From NCBI GenBank assembly GCA_963737425.1, contig CAVTSX010000003.1:186001-250000 (forward strand): a stretch of 64,000 bases of DNA, in the 5' to 3' direction. The translations under genes and the position numbers were made by a program. The notes under the pieces were generated by a model. The model did not search any database, was not told the DNA's origin, and saw only the letters and a program-made list of their open reading frames with translations. This DNA comes from DASXRA01 sp963737425. GTDB lineage: Bacteria; Actinomycetota; Actinomycetes; Mycobacteriales; Jatrophihabitantaceae. Below, in pieces: positions 8,594-16,714 of this stretch (position 1 is the first letter of the stretch; every line of letters starts with the position of its first letter).

Positions 8594-9460
8594 ATGAACA
8601 AGCAAACCGAGACGTTCGAGATGCATCGCCCGCTGCTGCTCGGACTGGCATACCGGTTGACCGGGAGCATGTGGGACGCCGAGGACATCGTCCAGGACGC
8701 CTACCTGCGCTGGACGAGTACCGACCGCAGCGACATCCGTGAACCACGCGCGTTCCTGATCACCGTGGTCTCGCGCCTCGCGCTCGACCAGCTACGGTCC
8801 GCCCGGGTGGTTCGCGAGGCCTACCCCGGACCGTGGCTGCCCGAACCGGTACCGACCGACGAGCTCGGCCCGCTCGACACGATCGCGCTGCGCGACACCG
8901 TCTCCTACGCGACCGTGCACCTGCTCCAGCAGCTCTCGCCACCGGAACGCGCCGTGTTCCTGCTGCGCGAGGCGTTCGAGCTGCCCTACGAGGACATCGC
9001 CGTCACGGTCGCTGCCTCGCCGGCCAATTGCCGGCAGATGTATCACCGTGCGCGCACCCGCCTGGCCGACGGACGCGCGCGATTTCACCCGTCCCGCGAG
9101 GAGCATCAGGAACTGCTCACCCGCTTCCTCGCCGCCGCCAGCAGCGGTGACCTGGCCGAACTCACCAGCATGCTCAGCGACGACGTCGTCGCCTGGAACG
9201 ACGGTGGGGGCAAGGTGCGTGCGGCGCTTCGGCCGGTATTCGGCCGCGAGAACGTACTTGCGTTCATCTCCGGACTGCTCAGCCGGTACCCGCTCGGCGA
9301 ACCGCGCTTCGTCGACGTCAACGGCGAGCCCGCACTCGTGACGAACATGGGTGGCGGCGCTGGTCAGTACGTGTCTCTCGAGATCCGCGACGGGCTGATC
9401 CACTCGATCTTCGCCGTACTCAACCCGGACAAGCTCAACCGGCTCGAGCCGCTCGCGTAG
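8594..9460 (+). CDS. sigJ: ECF41-family (SigJ-like) RNA polymerase sigma factor
   Basis: A 288-residue ECF sigma factor with region 2 at about 10-75 (MWDAEDIVQDAYLRW), region 4 at about 100-160 (LSPPERAVFLLREAFELPYEDIA) and a C-terminal SnoaL-like domain at about 170-288. Three ECF41 hallmarks are present: WLPEP (81-85) in the linker, DGGGK (203-207) and NPDKL (277-281). In this family the fused C-terminal domain replaces a separate anti-sigma factor and both inhibits and supports activity. I chose the ATG at 8594; the frame upstream overlaps the epimerase. It probably drives the epimerase gene from the TGTCACA/CGTC promoter. The gene name follows the M. tuberculosis homologue. Confidence 0.92.
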   Translation: MNKQTETFEMHRPLLLGLAYRLTGSMWDAEDIVQDAYLRWTSTDRSDIREPRAFLITVVSRLALDQLRSARVVREAYPGPWLPEPVPTDELGPLDTIALRDTVSYATVHLLQQLSPPERAVFLLREAFELPYEDIAVTVAASPANCRQMYHRARTRLADGRARFHPSREEHQELLTRFLAAASSGDLAELTSMLSDDVVAWNDGGGKVRAALRPVFGRENVLAFISGLLSRYPLGEPRFVDVNGEPALVTNMGGGAGQYVSLEIRDGLIHSIFAVLNPDKLNRLEPLA

Positions 9461-9539
9461 CAATCCTCGGCCCAGCGCGTACGACAGCCGAAGATCGTTA
9501 CCGTCCGTCCACCGTGCTGTGCGTTCGCGCCGGCGCACC

Positions 9540-9595
9540 CTTGATCATCTCTGTCAATGCTGCGAGTGATGGCGGATCCAGCAGAGATGATCAAG
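9540..9595. repeat. Long inverted repeat (P4)
   Basis: Perfect 14-bp arms CTTGATCATCTCTG and CAGAGATGATCAAG enclose 28 bp, between the sigma factor gene and the next plus-strand gene. No T-run follows either arm, so it is not a classical intrinsic terminator. The arms are as long as those of the P1-P3 palindromes elsewhere in the window but have a different sequence. Confidence 0.75.
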
Positions 9596-9688
9596 AATCG
9601 GCTGGATCTCTCGCCGAAATAGTGATCCGAGCTCCATGCGCTGACGAAACTCTTGCGACAGTGCACGCACCGACCTGGAGGTCCAGCA

Positions 9689-9994
9689 ATGAGCGTTCTC
9701 ATCATCGGAAAGTTCCGCGGCGACACCGTCAAATTCCGGCGAGCCATCGCCGAGCGGGCCGACGAATTCGCCAAGTTCGGCGAGCTTGCCCGTCCCGCGG
9801 GTGCGATTCATCACCGCTTCGGCGTCTCCGACGGGATCGTCGTGGTCTGCGATGAGTGGGAAAGCGCGGAGCACTTCGAGAAGTTCTTCGCCAATCCAGA
9901 CCTGCAGGCATTTATCGGCTCGATCGGCGCCGACCAGTCCGTCGCACCGGAATTCACCATTACCGAGGCGATCGAATCCAGCGATCAGTTCTGA
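9689..9994 (+). CDS. Small ABM / ferredoxin-fold (dimeric alpha-beta barrel) protein
   Basis: A 101-residue protein starting at the ATG after CTGGAGGTCC. The pattern MSVLIIGKFRGDTVKFRRAI, VSDGIVVVCDEWESAEHFEKFFANPDLQAFI fits the dimeric alpha-beta barrel superfamily (antibiotic biosynthesis monooxygenase-like). The W-E-S-A-E-H-x-x-x-F segment is the usual second helix. Such proteins bind or oxidise small aromatic ligands, but many are uncharacterised. It is followed 30 bp later by the broken SnoaL gene on the same strand, so the two were probably co-transcribed. Confidence 0.75.
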   Translation: MSVLIIGKFRGDTVKFRRAIAERADEFAKFGELARPAGAIHHRFGVSDGIVVVCDEWESAEHFEKFFANPDLQAFIGSIGADQSVAPEFTITEAIESSDQF

Positions 9995-10024
9995 TCGCAA
10001 GACTATTCGGCAAGGGAGTGCCCG

Positions 10025-10440
10025 ATGAGCTCTGAAGACAACATCAAGACGATCATGACCGTGTACGACGCGTTCGGCCGCGGCGACGTTGCGGCGACGT
10101 TGCGGCGATTCTCGACGTGCTTTCCGACGATGTCGACTGGGCGTCGGAGACCAACTCGACGGTTGCCCCCTGGTACGGCGTGAGGCACGGCAAGGACGGC
10201 GTCGCTGCATTCTTCGAGGCGTTCGGTGCGACGATGGACGTCGAGGAGTTCACGCCCGTCTCCTACGCGGCGAACGACTCCGACGTCTTGACAGTCGTGC
10301 GATTCCGGGTCAAGGTGCGCGCTACCGGCAAGACGGCCGCGATGCACCTGCACCACTATTTCGCCTTCCGCGACGGCAAGATCTCCTACTACCGCGGCAG
10401 CGAAGACAGCGCACAGACGGTGGCGGTTCTGCAAGCCTGA
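10025..10440 (+). pseudogene. SnoaL-like gene broken by an 11-bp tandem duplication
   Basis: The ATG at 10025 follows AAGGGAGTGCCCG and reads MSSEDNIKTIMTVYDAFGRGDVAA, a normal SnoaL/NTF2 start. The unit GCGACGTTGCG then occurs twice in tandem (10083-10093 and 10094-10104) and throws the frame off. After it, the other frame continues DVLSDDVDW, GKDGVAAFFEAFG, HLHHYFAFRDGKISYYRGSED to the stop at 10440. Deleting one 11-bp copy gives a continuous 134-residue protein of normal family length. A GTG at 10117 could restart translation but would lack the first helix. It may be a recent mutation, a reversible slippage site or an assembly error. Confidence 0.85.
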
Positions 10441-10570
10441 TTTGCCGGCGCGGGCGTATCACCGGCGCGCCGGGAGCGCTCTGCTTTGTGAGAACCGCCT
10501 CGTCGAGGCTTACCCTCCTCCTATCGGGGTGTTTGCGTAGACGAGCAACCTCCGACCTGATGGGGCAAGC

Positions 10571-11584
10571 ATGCTGCTGGCAGCACCAACTCCGGCGCTG
10601 CCGGGCGAGGTTGTGCCAGCCGATCGTCCCGTCGATGCACACCCCACCCGGCGCCGGCTGAAGAAGCGCGTTCTGCCGGCGCTGCTGTGGCTGGCCGTGT
10701 TGCTCGGCGTCGGATTGCTCGTCGCCGAACTTCGCACCACCGATCCGGGCGCGATGGTACGGACGTTGCACGTCGGGTGGCTCGCGGCCGCGCTGGCCTG
10801 CACAGCGCTGGCGCTACTCGCCGCGGCCCAGAATCTGCACGGATTCGCCACCGTGCCGCTACGTACCGCCTCGACGCTGCGTGCTCAGCTCGCGGTCGGA
10901 TTCACCCGCATCCTCATGCCGTCAGCGGTGAGCAACCCCGCCGTCGCCAGCCGGTACCTGAACCGCTCGGGCGCTTCCTGGTCTGCCGCGGTGGGCACGG
11001 TGAGCTCGGTCCAGTTCACCCAGCTGATCGTCACCGCGGTCATCGTCGCGGCCCTGTCGCTGGCCTCGCCCGGCTCGCATCACGGGCTCGCCAGCGTCCA
11101 GCCGATGACCCTCGCCATCATCGCTGCAGCTGTCGTGGTGGCCGCGGGACTGGCCGCCGTGATCGCCCGGCGAAACATGGCAGTGCGCCGGGCAGTGCGC
11201 GGCGCCGCGGCAAGCTGGCACTCGCTCAGCAGGCACGCACGCGAACATCCGGGCCGCATCGCCAAAGGCGTGCTGGCCGCTGGGGTGCTGACGTGCGCGC
11301 ATCTGCTGGCGTTCGCCTGCTGCGTCTACGCCGTGGGCGGCCACGGCACGCTGCTCGCGTTCACCGTGGTCTATCTCGCCTCGTCCGCGGCCGGGTCGCT
11401 CTTCCCGACCCCGGGCGGTGCCGGCGCTGTCGAGACGGCGCTCATCGCGGGTCTCACCGCGACGGGACTGCCGTTGCCGGTCGCGGCGGCCGCGGCCCTG
11501 CTGTCCAGGCTCGAATCGGTCTGGTTGCCCGCGGTACCCGGGTGGTGGGCGCTTCGATCAATGCGTCGCGACGGCCTGCTCTAA
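10571..11584 (+). CDS. YbhN/UPF0104-type polytopic membrane protein
   Basis: A 337-residue protein with about eight hydrophobic helices after a basic cytoplasmic start (TRRRLKKRVLPALLWLAVLLG). The motif SLFPTPGGAGAVETALIAGL near residue 275 is the signature of the lysylphosphatidylglycerol-synthase transmembrane family (AglD/YbhN/MprF flippase domain), where P-x-P-G-G-x-G-x-x-E is conserved. No synthetase domain is attached, so it is more likely a lipid or lipid-linked-substrate handling protein than an aminoacyl-PG synthase. Its stop overlaps the convergent amidohydrolase stop in the sequence CTAA. Confidence 0.82.
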   Translation: MLLAAPTPALPGEVVPADRPVDAHPTRRRLKKRVLPALLWLAVLLGVGLLVAELRTTDPGAMVRTLHVGWLAAALACTALALLAAAQNLHGFATVPLRTASTLRAQLAVGFTRILMPSAVSNPAVASRYLNRSGASWSAAVGTVSSVQFTQLIVTAVIVAALSLASPGSHHGLASVQPMTLAIIAAAVVVAAGLAAVIARRNMAVRRAVRGAAASWHSLSRHAREHPGRIAKGVLAAGVLTCAHLLAFACCVYAVGGHGTLLAFTVVYLASSAAGSLFPTPGGAGAVETALIAGLTATGLPLPVAAAAALLSRLESVWLPAVPGWWALRSMRRDGLL

Positions 11585-13188
11585 GTAGCCGTGTGCACCG
11601 GCCGCCCGTCGACCAGGGTGGCCTTGATCTCGATGTCGGCGAGTTGCTCGGGCGCCGTGGTGAGAGGGTCGTCGCCGAGGACGACGAGGTCGGCCCGCTT
11701 ACGCGGACGCAGGCTGCCCACGAGGTGATCGACGCGGCAGGCATAGGCGGCGTCGATCGTGTACGCGCGCAGCGCGTCTGAGATGGTGAGGGCCTCGGCG
11801 GCGCCGATGACCTGCCCGCCGCGCGAGCGGCGAGTCGTCATGAACGCAAGCGCGGTCAGCGGCGCACCTCGGGTGACGGGGCGGTCCGAGCTCGCGGCAA
11901 TTCGCAGGCCGTGGTCGCGGAAGCTCTGCCCGCGATACATCCAGTCTGCGCGGTGCGGGCCCATGATCGCCGCGTAGTCGTCACCGGAGTCGTAGAGGAA
12001 CGTGGGCTGCACGACGGGGATGACACCGGCCGCGGCGAGGCGCGGCAGCTGATCGGGACGTGCCAGCCCGCAGTGCTCGATCCGTGGGCGGCAGTCCGCG
12101 CGCGGAAAGCGGCGCTGGGCTTCCTCGATCAAGTCGAGGGCGACGTCGATGGCGCAATCGCCGATCGCATGCAGCGCGAGCTGCCAGCCGGCCGCATGCG
12201 CCTCGACGACGATGCGCTCGTACTCACCGATGTCGTCGGCGAGCTGACCGACGCTGCCGTCGGCGTACGGTTCGCACAGCGCCGCCGTGCGCATGCTCAT
12301 GCCGCCGTCGAGCCACAGTTTGATCGGGCCGAGCGAGAGCCGGTCGCTGCCGAATCCGGTCCGGATCCCGAGATCGATACCGCGTGCGGTGTGGTCCGCC
12401 TCGGCTGCGCCGAGCGGATGCAGGAAGTCGCCGGTGATCATCGTCTGCACCCGGACCGGCAATGCGTCGCGTTCGGTCAGGCGCTGATATGCAGCGAACT
12501 CGATGGGCGAATGGCGCACGAGTCCGCCTCCGATGCCCGCTTCGGCGCAGAACGTGATGCCCTGGCGGGCGCACAGTGCGGCACTGCGCGCGATCGCGCC
12601 CTCGAGTTCGTCCAGGGAGTACGGCAGACGCAACCCACGAGCGAGGCCCTGCGCCGCCTCGGTGAACCGTCCGGTCGGCCGGCCGTCGTTGTCGCGGATC
12701 ACGCCGGGTGAATCGGCACCCAGCGCGTCGGCGGGCAGGTCGGCGAGAACCGCGGAGTTGACCACGCACGCGTGCCCGGACACGTGCGTGACGTAGAGCC
12801 GGCGTCCGTGCGATACCGGGTCGAGATCGCTCGCGGTGAGGTGCCGGCCCAGGACGCGCTGGTCGTAGCCGGCCACGTCGACCCAGTCGCCACCGGCTCG
12901 CGCGGCCGCTGCGCCGATGATCCGCATCGCCTGCTCGACGCTCGTCGCCGGCGCGATGTCGACCGCGCCCATGCCGATGCCCTGCCACGCGAGGTGGGTG
13001 TGCGCGTCGATGAATCCGGGCAGCACCGTCGCCCCCGCGGCATCGACAACCTCATCCGCGGTCAACGTGTCGAGGTCGTCGTCGAGCCCGACGATCCGGC
13101 CCTGCCATACGCCGATGCGTTCCGCGCGCGGGCGCGCGGGATCCATCGTGTGGATGATCGCGTTCTCGATCAGCAGGTCAAGGCGCAT
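11581..13188 (-). CDS. YtcJ-like metal-dependent amidohydrolase
   Basis: A 535-residue protein. The N-terminal amidohydrolase_3 layout is intact: LLIENAIIHTMD, VLPGFIDAHTHLAWQG (metal-binding H-x-H), a TIM barrel with LALHAIGDCAIDVALD and RPRIEHCGLARPDQL, and the closing GSLRPRKRADLVVLGDDPLT. The HAIGD and IEHC motifs supply further metal ligands. The family hydrolyses N-acyl or cyclic amide and ester bonds, but the substrates of YtcJ-like members are mostly unknown. It is 25 bp downstream of the nitroreductase gene on the same strand and convergent with the YbhN gene. Confidence 0.88.
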   Translation of the reverse strand: MRLDLLIENAIIHTMDPARPRAERIGVWQGRIVGLDDDLDTLTADEVVDAAGATVLPGFIDAHTHLAWQGIGMGAVDIAPATSVEQAMRIIGAAAARAGGDWVDVAGYDQRVLGRHLTASDLDPVSHGRRLYVTHVSGHACVVNSAVLADLPADALGADSPGVIRDNDGRPTGRFTEAAQGLARGLRLPYSLDELEGAIARSAALCARQGITFCAEAGIGGGLVRHSPIEFAAYQRLTERDALPVRVQTMITGDFLHPLGAAEADHTARGIDLGIRTGFGSDRLSLGPIKLWLDGGMSMRTAALCEPYADGSVGQLADDIGEYERIVVEAHAAGWQLALHAIGDCAIDVALDLIEEAQRRFPRADCRPRIEHCGLARPDQLPRLAAAGVIPVVQPTFLYDSGDDYAAIMGPHRADWMYRGQSFRDHGLRIAASSDRPVTRGAPLTALAFMTTRRSRGGQVIGAAEALTISDALRAYTIDAAYACRVDHLVGSLRPRKRADLVVLGDDPLTTAPEQLADIEIKATLVDGRPVHTAT

Positions 13189-13213
13189 GCGCTCGCTCCT
13201 CCCGATCTCGTGC

Positions 13214-13861
13214 CTACCAGGCGTTGACGTGGAGCACCTCGTCGAGGGGCGCGCGGGGTGCGGGCTTGAAGGTGTCGCCGGTGTAGAACGCGGTCGGGAC
13301 GAGCGCGCCCTGGTGGACGCCTGCCGGCAGCCCGAGCAACCCGGCGACTTCAGCCTCTCGCTGGAGGTGCAGCGTCGTCCACGCAGTGCCGAGGCCGCGT
13401 GCCCGGGCGGCGAGCATGTAGCTCCACACCGCCGGCAGCAACGACCCCCACAGTCCGGCCTGGTTGCCGGCCGGCAGGTGGGCGCCCGCCTTGAGGCACG
13501 GGATCAGCAGGACCGGCACGTCACCCATGTGCTCGCCGAGCCAGGCCACGCTCTCGCCCACCCGCCGCTGCACGGCGGCCCGTGCAGGCTCGTCGGCGAA
13601 CAGCTTGGCGGCCGATCCCGGCGAGGCGAGATAGGCCTGGACGCTCTCGCGGTAGATCTCACCGATGCGCCGGCGCAGGTCGCGATCGCTGACGAGCATC
13701 CAGTGCCAGCCCTGCCGGTTCGACCCGGACGGTGCCTGCAGCGCAACCTGCAGGCATTCGCGAACGAGCTGCTCCGGAACCGGCCGGTCGAGGTCCAGAC
13801 GCCTGCGCACGGTGCGGGTGGTCGTGAGCAGTTCGTCGGGCGTTAGCGGCAGCGTCGGCAT
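13214..13861 (-). CDS. Nitroreductase-family flavoprotein
   Basis: A 215-residue protein starting MPTLPLTPDELLTTTRTVRRRLDL. The frame extends upstream into the next gene, but the ATG at 13861 gives the normal family length and the typical TTR-x-VR-R-R-L-D start for FMN binding. Other conserved parts are QAPSGSNRQGWHWMLV (FMN phosphate contact), GSLLPAVWSYMLAARARGLGTAWTTLHL and GALVPTAFYTGDTFKPAPR. It should bind FMN and reduce nitro, quinone or enone compounds with NAD(P)H. It lies 32 bp after the MOSC-reductase fusion, and the two may share a transcript. Confidence 0.87.
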   Translation of the reverse strand: MPTLPLTPDELLTTTRTVRRRLDLDRPVPEQLVRECLQVALQAPSGSNRQGWHWMLVSDRDLRRRIGEIYRESVQAYLASPGSAAKLFADEPARAAVQRRVGESVAWLGEHMGDVPVLLIPCLKAGAHLPAGNQAGLWGSLLPAVWSYMLAARARGLGTAWTTLHLQREAEVAGLLGLPAGVHQGALVPTAFYTGDTFKPAPRAPLDEVLHVNAW

Positions 13862-13893
13862 GGCGCGATCATGCCAGCGCCCACGGTCGCCGG

Positions 13894-15639
13894 TCACAGG
13901 TCGAGCACCACGTCGCTCGCGGCTCGGGCACAGCAGATCAGCGCCTCGCCGGCGCCGGGCAGGTCCAGGGGCGCCGGTGCGTAGGTGATGTCGCCGGAGA
14001 GGAGCGGTGTCACGCACGTGTGGCAGACGCCGGTTCGGCACGACCATCGCGTCGCGACATCGCAGGCGTCTGCGAGGTCGAGCAGGGAACCGTGCTCGTC
14101 GGACCACCGGACACTGAGCCCGCTACGGGCGAACGTGACCAGCGGGCCGGTACCGACGACTCCGGGCGGCTGATGCGGGGCCGCGCGGGGCGCGTCGGCG
14201 AGTCCCGGGTTGATCGCGGAACGGGCGCCGAACAGCTCGGTGTGCACGTGATCCGCGCGCAGGCCGATCGTTGCGAGCGCGTCGACCATGTCGGTCATGA
14301 ACGACGCGGGCCCGCAGATGTAGGCGGTGGCGTCGGCCGGCAAGGCGAGGCTCTCCAGCGCGGCGCGGGTGGGTCGGCCTCGCGTCACGGTGGCCGGCAC
14401 GTCAGCGCGCGTCGAGGTGTAGAAGATGCGCTCGTGGGGCTGCGTCAACGATCGCAGTAGCGCGCGTGCCTCGCCGGCGAAGGCGTGCTCGCTCGCATCG
14501 CGCGCAGTGTGGATCCACCACACGTCTCTGGTGCTCTGCTCGGCGGCCAGCTTGTGCAGCATCGCCAGGACCGGAGTGACGCCGATCCCGGCCGATATCA
14601 GCAGCACCGGATTTCCTTCGTCGGCGAGCACGAACTCGCCGCGGGGCGCCGCCACGTCCAGAAGCGATCCGGCGCGCAGGTGGGTGTGCAGGTAGTTGCT
14701 GACGATGCCCAGACGTTCCCGCTTGACGCTGATCCGATAGGCAGTGCCGGCCGGGTCGGCCGAGAGCGAATAGCTGCGCACAGGCGCTGGGACGCCGGCG
14801 CCTTCTGCGCGCACGGTGAGGTATTGCCCGGCCTTGGGCGCGGGCAGCACGCCCCCGTCTTCGGCCCTCAGGTAGGCCGAGGCGACCGTCGCGTTCTCGG
14901 CGATGACCTTGTCGACGCGGAGCCGGCGAAAGCCGTTCCAGCCGGGCTCGTCCCCCACCGCCGTCGTTGCGAGCGGCCGCCCGTGCTCGGCGGCATCGAG
15001 CAACTCGCGGAAGGACTGCTGCCAGCCGGGGCTGAGAGCGGCAACCTCGAGGGCCGCTCGCAGTTGGTCGATATCGCGGTCGGGAAGGTAGAGCAGCGCG
15101 TCGACGTCGGCAACGCTCAACGCCTGCGGCCCGGTCCGCGTCCTGACGATCTCGTCCCCGGCTTGCACGTGCCCTTCGGTGATGACCCGGAGGTAGAAGC
15201 CGGGCCGGTGGTGCGCGACCAGCAACGAGGGAAGGGCAGGCTCGCCGAGGCGCATGCCCACCCGGTAGCACGTGACGCGGGGTTGCGTGACTTCGAACTC
15301 CGCCTCGCCGATGCGGTAACGGTCGCCGATGCACACCTGGTCGTCGCCGAGCCCTTCGACGGTGAAGTTCTCGCCGAACTGGCCGTACTCGAAGTCGTCG
15401 CGGCCGAAGTGGTTCTGCCAGTGGCGGTAGGACTCGATCTGGTAGACGAGCACGGCTCGCTGCTCGCCGCCGTGTCCGTTGAGGTCGCCCTGCCCGTCGC
15501 CGTCCACATTGAGCCGGCGCACCAGGCGGGGTCCCTCGACGCGGCTCTTCCAGACTCCGGTGTACACCGTCCGGCCGTTCCAGCCGACGTTCTTGGGCAG
15601 GCCGACGTTGACCGACAGCAAGGTTGCCACCGTGCTCAT
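13894..15639 (-). CDS. MOSC-ferredoxin reductase-[2Fe-2S] ferredoxin fusion protein
   Basis: A 581-residue, three-part protein. Residues 1-165 are a YiiM-like MOSC domain (NVDGDGQGDLNGHGGEQRAVLVY, FGENFTVEGL, VTCYRVGMRL with the cofactor-sulfur Cys). About 240-470 form a flavodoxin-reductase module with the FAD motif RSYSLSA, the NAD motif ISAGIGVTPVLAMLHKL and YICGPASFMTDMV. About 500-581 form a plant-type ferredoxin (SCRTGVCHTCVTPLLSGDITY, then ICCARA) that supplies four Cys. It could pass electrons from NAD(P)H through FAD and Fe-S to a molybdenum-cofactor site, as in YiiM-type N-hydroxylated-compound reductases. I chose the ATG at 15639; the frame upstream is unrelated. Confidence 0.9.
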   Translation of the reverse strand: MSTVATLLSVNVGLPKNVGWNGRTVYTGVWKSRVEGPRLVRRLNVDGDGQGDLNGHGGEQRAVLVYQIESYRHWQNHFGRDDFEYGQFGENFTVEGLGDDQVCIGDRYRIGEAEFEVTQPRVTCYRVGMRLGEPALPSLLVAHHRPGFYLRVITEGHVQAGDEIVRTRTGPQALSVADVDALLYLPDRDIDQLRAALEVAALSPGWQQSFRELLDAAEHGRPLATTAVGDEPGWNGFRRLRVDKVIAENATVASAYLRAEDGGVLPAPKAGQYLTVRAEGAGVPAPVRSYSLSADPAGTAYRISVKRERLGIVSNYLHTHLRAGSLLDVAAPRGEFVLADEGNPVLLISAGIGVTPVLAMLHKLAAEQSTRDVWWIHTARDASEHAFAGEARALLRSLTQPHERIFYTSTRADVPATVTRGRPTRAALESLALPADATAYICGPASFMTDMVDALATIGLRADHVHTELFGARSAINPGLADAPRAAPHQPPGVVGTGPLVTFARSGLSVRWSDEHGSLLDLADACDVATRWSCRTGVCHTCVTPLLSGDITYAPAPLDLPGAGEALICCARAASDVVLDL

Positions 15640-15746
15640 GCCGCTACGGTAAGGGAACCGCGTCGTTCCCCAGCGCGCTATGGCGCCCCGGTGAGCAGCC
15701 CCCGGATGCGCGCTGCCTGCGCCCCGGCCTGCCCACCAAAGCAACG

Positions 15747-15770
15747 AACCCCTCAGCGAGCTGAGGGGTT
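15747..15770 (-). terminator. Intrinsic terminator after the tRNA pair
   Basis: Ten-bp stem AACCCCTCAG / CTGAGGGGTT with a four-base loop, immediately downstream of tRNA-Glu on the minus strand. Read from that strand it continues TTCGTTGCTTTGG, a weak T-rich tail. It separates the tRNA transcript from the MOSC gene, which is on the same strand. Confidence 0.75.
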
Positions 15771-15778
15771 CGATCGTG

Positions 15779-15851
15779 TAGCCCCGACCGGATTCGAACC
15801 GGCGCTACCGCCTTGAGAGGGCGGCGTCCTGGGCCACTAGACGACGGGGCC
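15779..15851 (-). tRNA. tRNA-Glu(CTC)
   Basis: A 73-base cloverleaf. The acceptor arm GGCCCCG pairs with CGGGGCT (one G-U), the D arm contains GTCTAGTGGCCCAGGAC, and the anticodon stem is CCGCC/GGCGG with loop CTCTCAA, giving anticodon CTC. The T arm is GCCGGTTCGAATCCGGT. CCA is not encoded (ACA follows). The anticodon and the Glu-type D loop identify it. It lies 32 bases after tRNA-Gln on the same strand and near gltX, whose product should charge it. Confidence 0.95.
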
Positions 15852-15883
15852 CCAGAATCTTGTGCGGTGCGGCAAGCACTGCG

Positions 15884-15955
15884 CTGGGGTACCAGGACTC
15901 GAACCTAGACTAACTGAACCAGAATCAGTTGGGCTGCCAATTACCCCATACCCCA
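15884..15955 (-). tRNA. tRNA-Gln(CTG)
   Basis: A 72-base cloverleaf with acceptor arm TGGGGTA/TACCCCA and discriminator G. The anticodon stem is ACTGA/TCAGT around loop TTCTGGT, giving anticodon CTG. The T arm has the GTTCGAGTC loop. It is the first tRNA of a Gln-Glu pair read from the promoter at 15996-16025. With gltX and gatCAB in the same window and no glutaminyl-tRNA synthetase seen, it is probably mischarged with Glu and then amidated. Confidence 0.95.
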
Positions 15956-15995
15956 CCAGCAGTCCGCTCGGGATCGCCGACCGGACCGAGGCGCC

Positions 15996-16025
15996 ACTCT
16001 ACCGGACACCGACAGGCCCGACCAA
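15996..16025 (-). promoter_or_regulatory. Putative promoter of the tRNA-Gln/tRNA-Glu unit
   Basis: Read on the minus strand: TTGGTC (16025-16020), an 18-bp spacer, then TAGAGT (16001-15996), about 40 bases upstream of the first tRNA. Both hexamers fit actinobacterial housekeeping promoters (TTGnnn, TANNNT). It is separated from the HAD gene, which ends at 16061. Confidence 0.5.
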
Positions 16026-16060
16026 AGTGGTGCACGCCGCTGCACGCCCGGCAGCCACCT

Positions 16061-16714
16061 TCAGCTGATGAGTGCCGGCAGTTCGGCCAAGCTGCGCACA
16101 ACGGGCACCTGACTCTCGCCGGCGGCCGCGCCCGGCCGGTCCAGCCACACTCCCGAAAGCCCCGCATCGCGGGCGCCAAGCGCGTCGAGGTCGAGCCGGT
16201 CGCCGACATGCAGCGCCTCGCGGGCGGCCACGCCGATCGCCGCGCAGGCATGCTCGAAGATTGCCCGCTCCGGCTTGGACACGCCAACCTCGCCCGAGAT
16301 CACCACGACGTCGAACGCGTCGGCGAGGCCGACCCGGCCGAGTTTGTGCCGCTGATGCACGGACTCGGAATTGGTGATCACGCCCAGCCGCAGCCCGCGG
16401 CGTCGCAACTGGGAAAGGCTTGCGATCACATCGGTGAACAGCTGGTACGAGTCCTCGATGATCTGCATCCGGCGCGCCTCGGTCGTAACCGGGTCGTCGC
16501 GGCGGCCGAGCGACTCGAGGAACGCCGCGGTGCGCCCGACCCGCATGTCAGCCCAGGACAGTTCCTTGGGATGACGGGGATACCACTGCCGAGACAGCGC
16601 CGTCCAAGCTGAGTAGTCGGCCTGCTCACCGAAGATCGTGCCGAAGGCCGTCCGCGCGGCACTGTCGAAATCGACAAGAGTGTCGTCGACGTCGAAGAAG
16701 ACGGCGCGGATCAC
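16061..16714 (-). CDS. HAD-superfamily hydrolase (phosphatase)
   Basis: A 217-residue protein starting at a GTG whose last bases overlap the gltX stop (GTGA), so translation is probably coupled. HAD motif I is FFDVDDTL near the N-terminus, motif II is VITNSES, motif III is the Lys in GVSKPERAIFEHA, and motif IV is HVGDRLDLDALGARDAGL. A helical C1-type cap lies between motifs I and II. It should be a magnesium-dependent phosphatase for a small phosphorylated metabolite; the specificity is not visible. It is the last gene of the FAA hydrolase-gltX-HAD operon. Confidence 0.9.
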   Translation of the reverse strand: MIRAVFFDVDDTLVDFDSAARTAFGTIFGEQADYSAWTALSRQWYPRHPKELSWADMRVGRTAAFLESLGRRDDPVTTEARRMQIIEDSYQLFTDVIASLSQLRRRGLRLGVITNSESVHQRHKLGRVGLADAFDVVVISGEVGVSKPERAIFEHACAAIGVAAREALHVGDRLDLDALGARDAGLSGVWLDRPGAAAGESQVPVVRSLAELPALIS

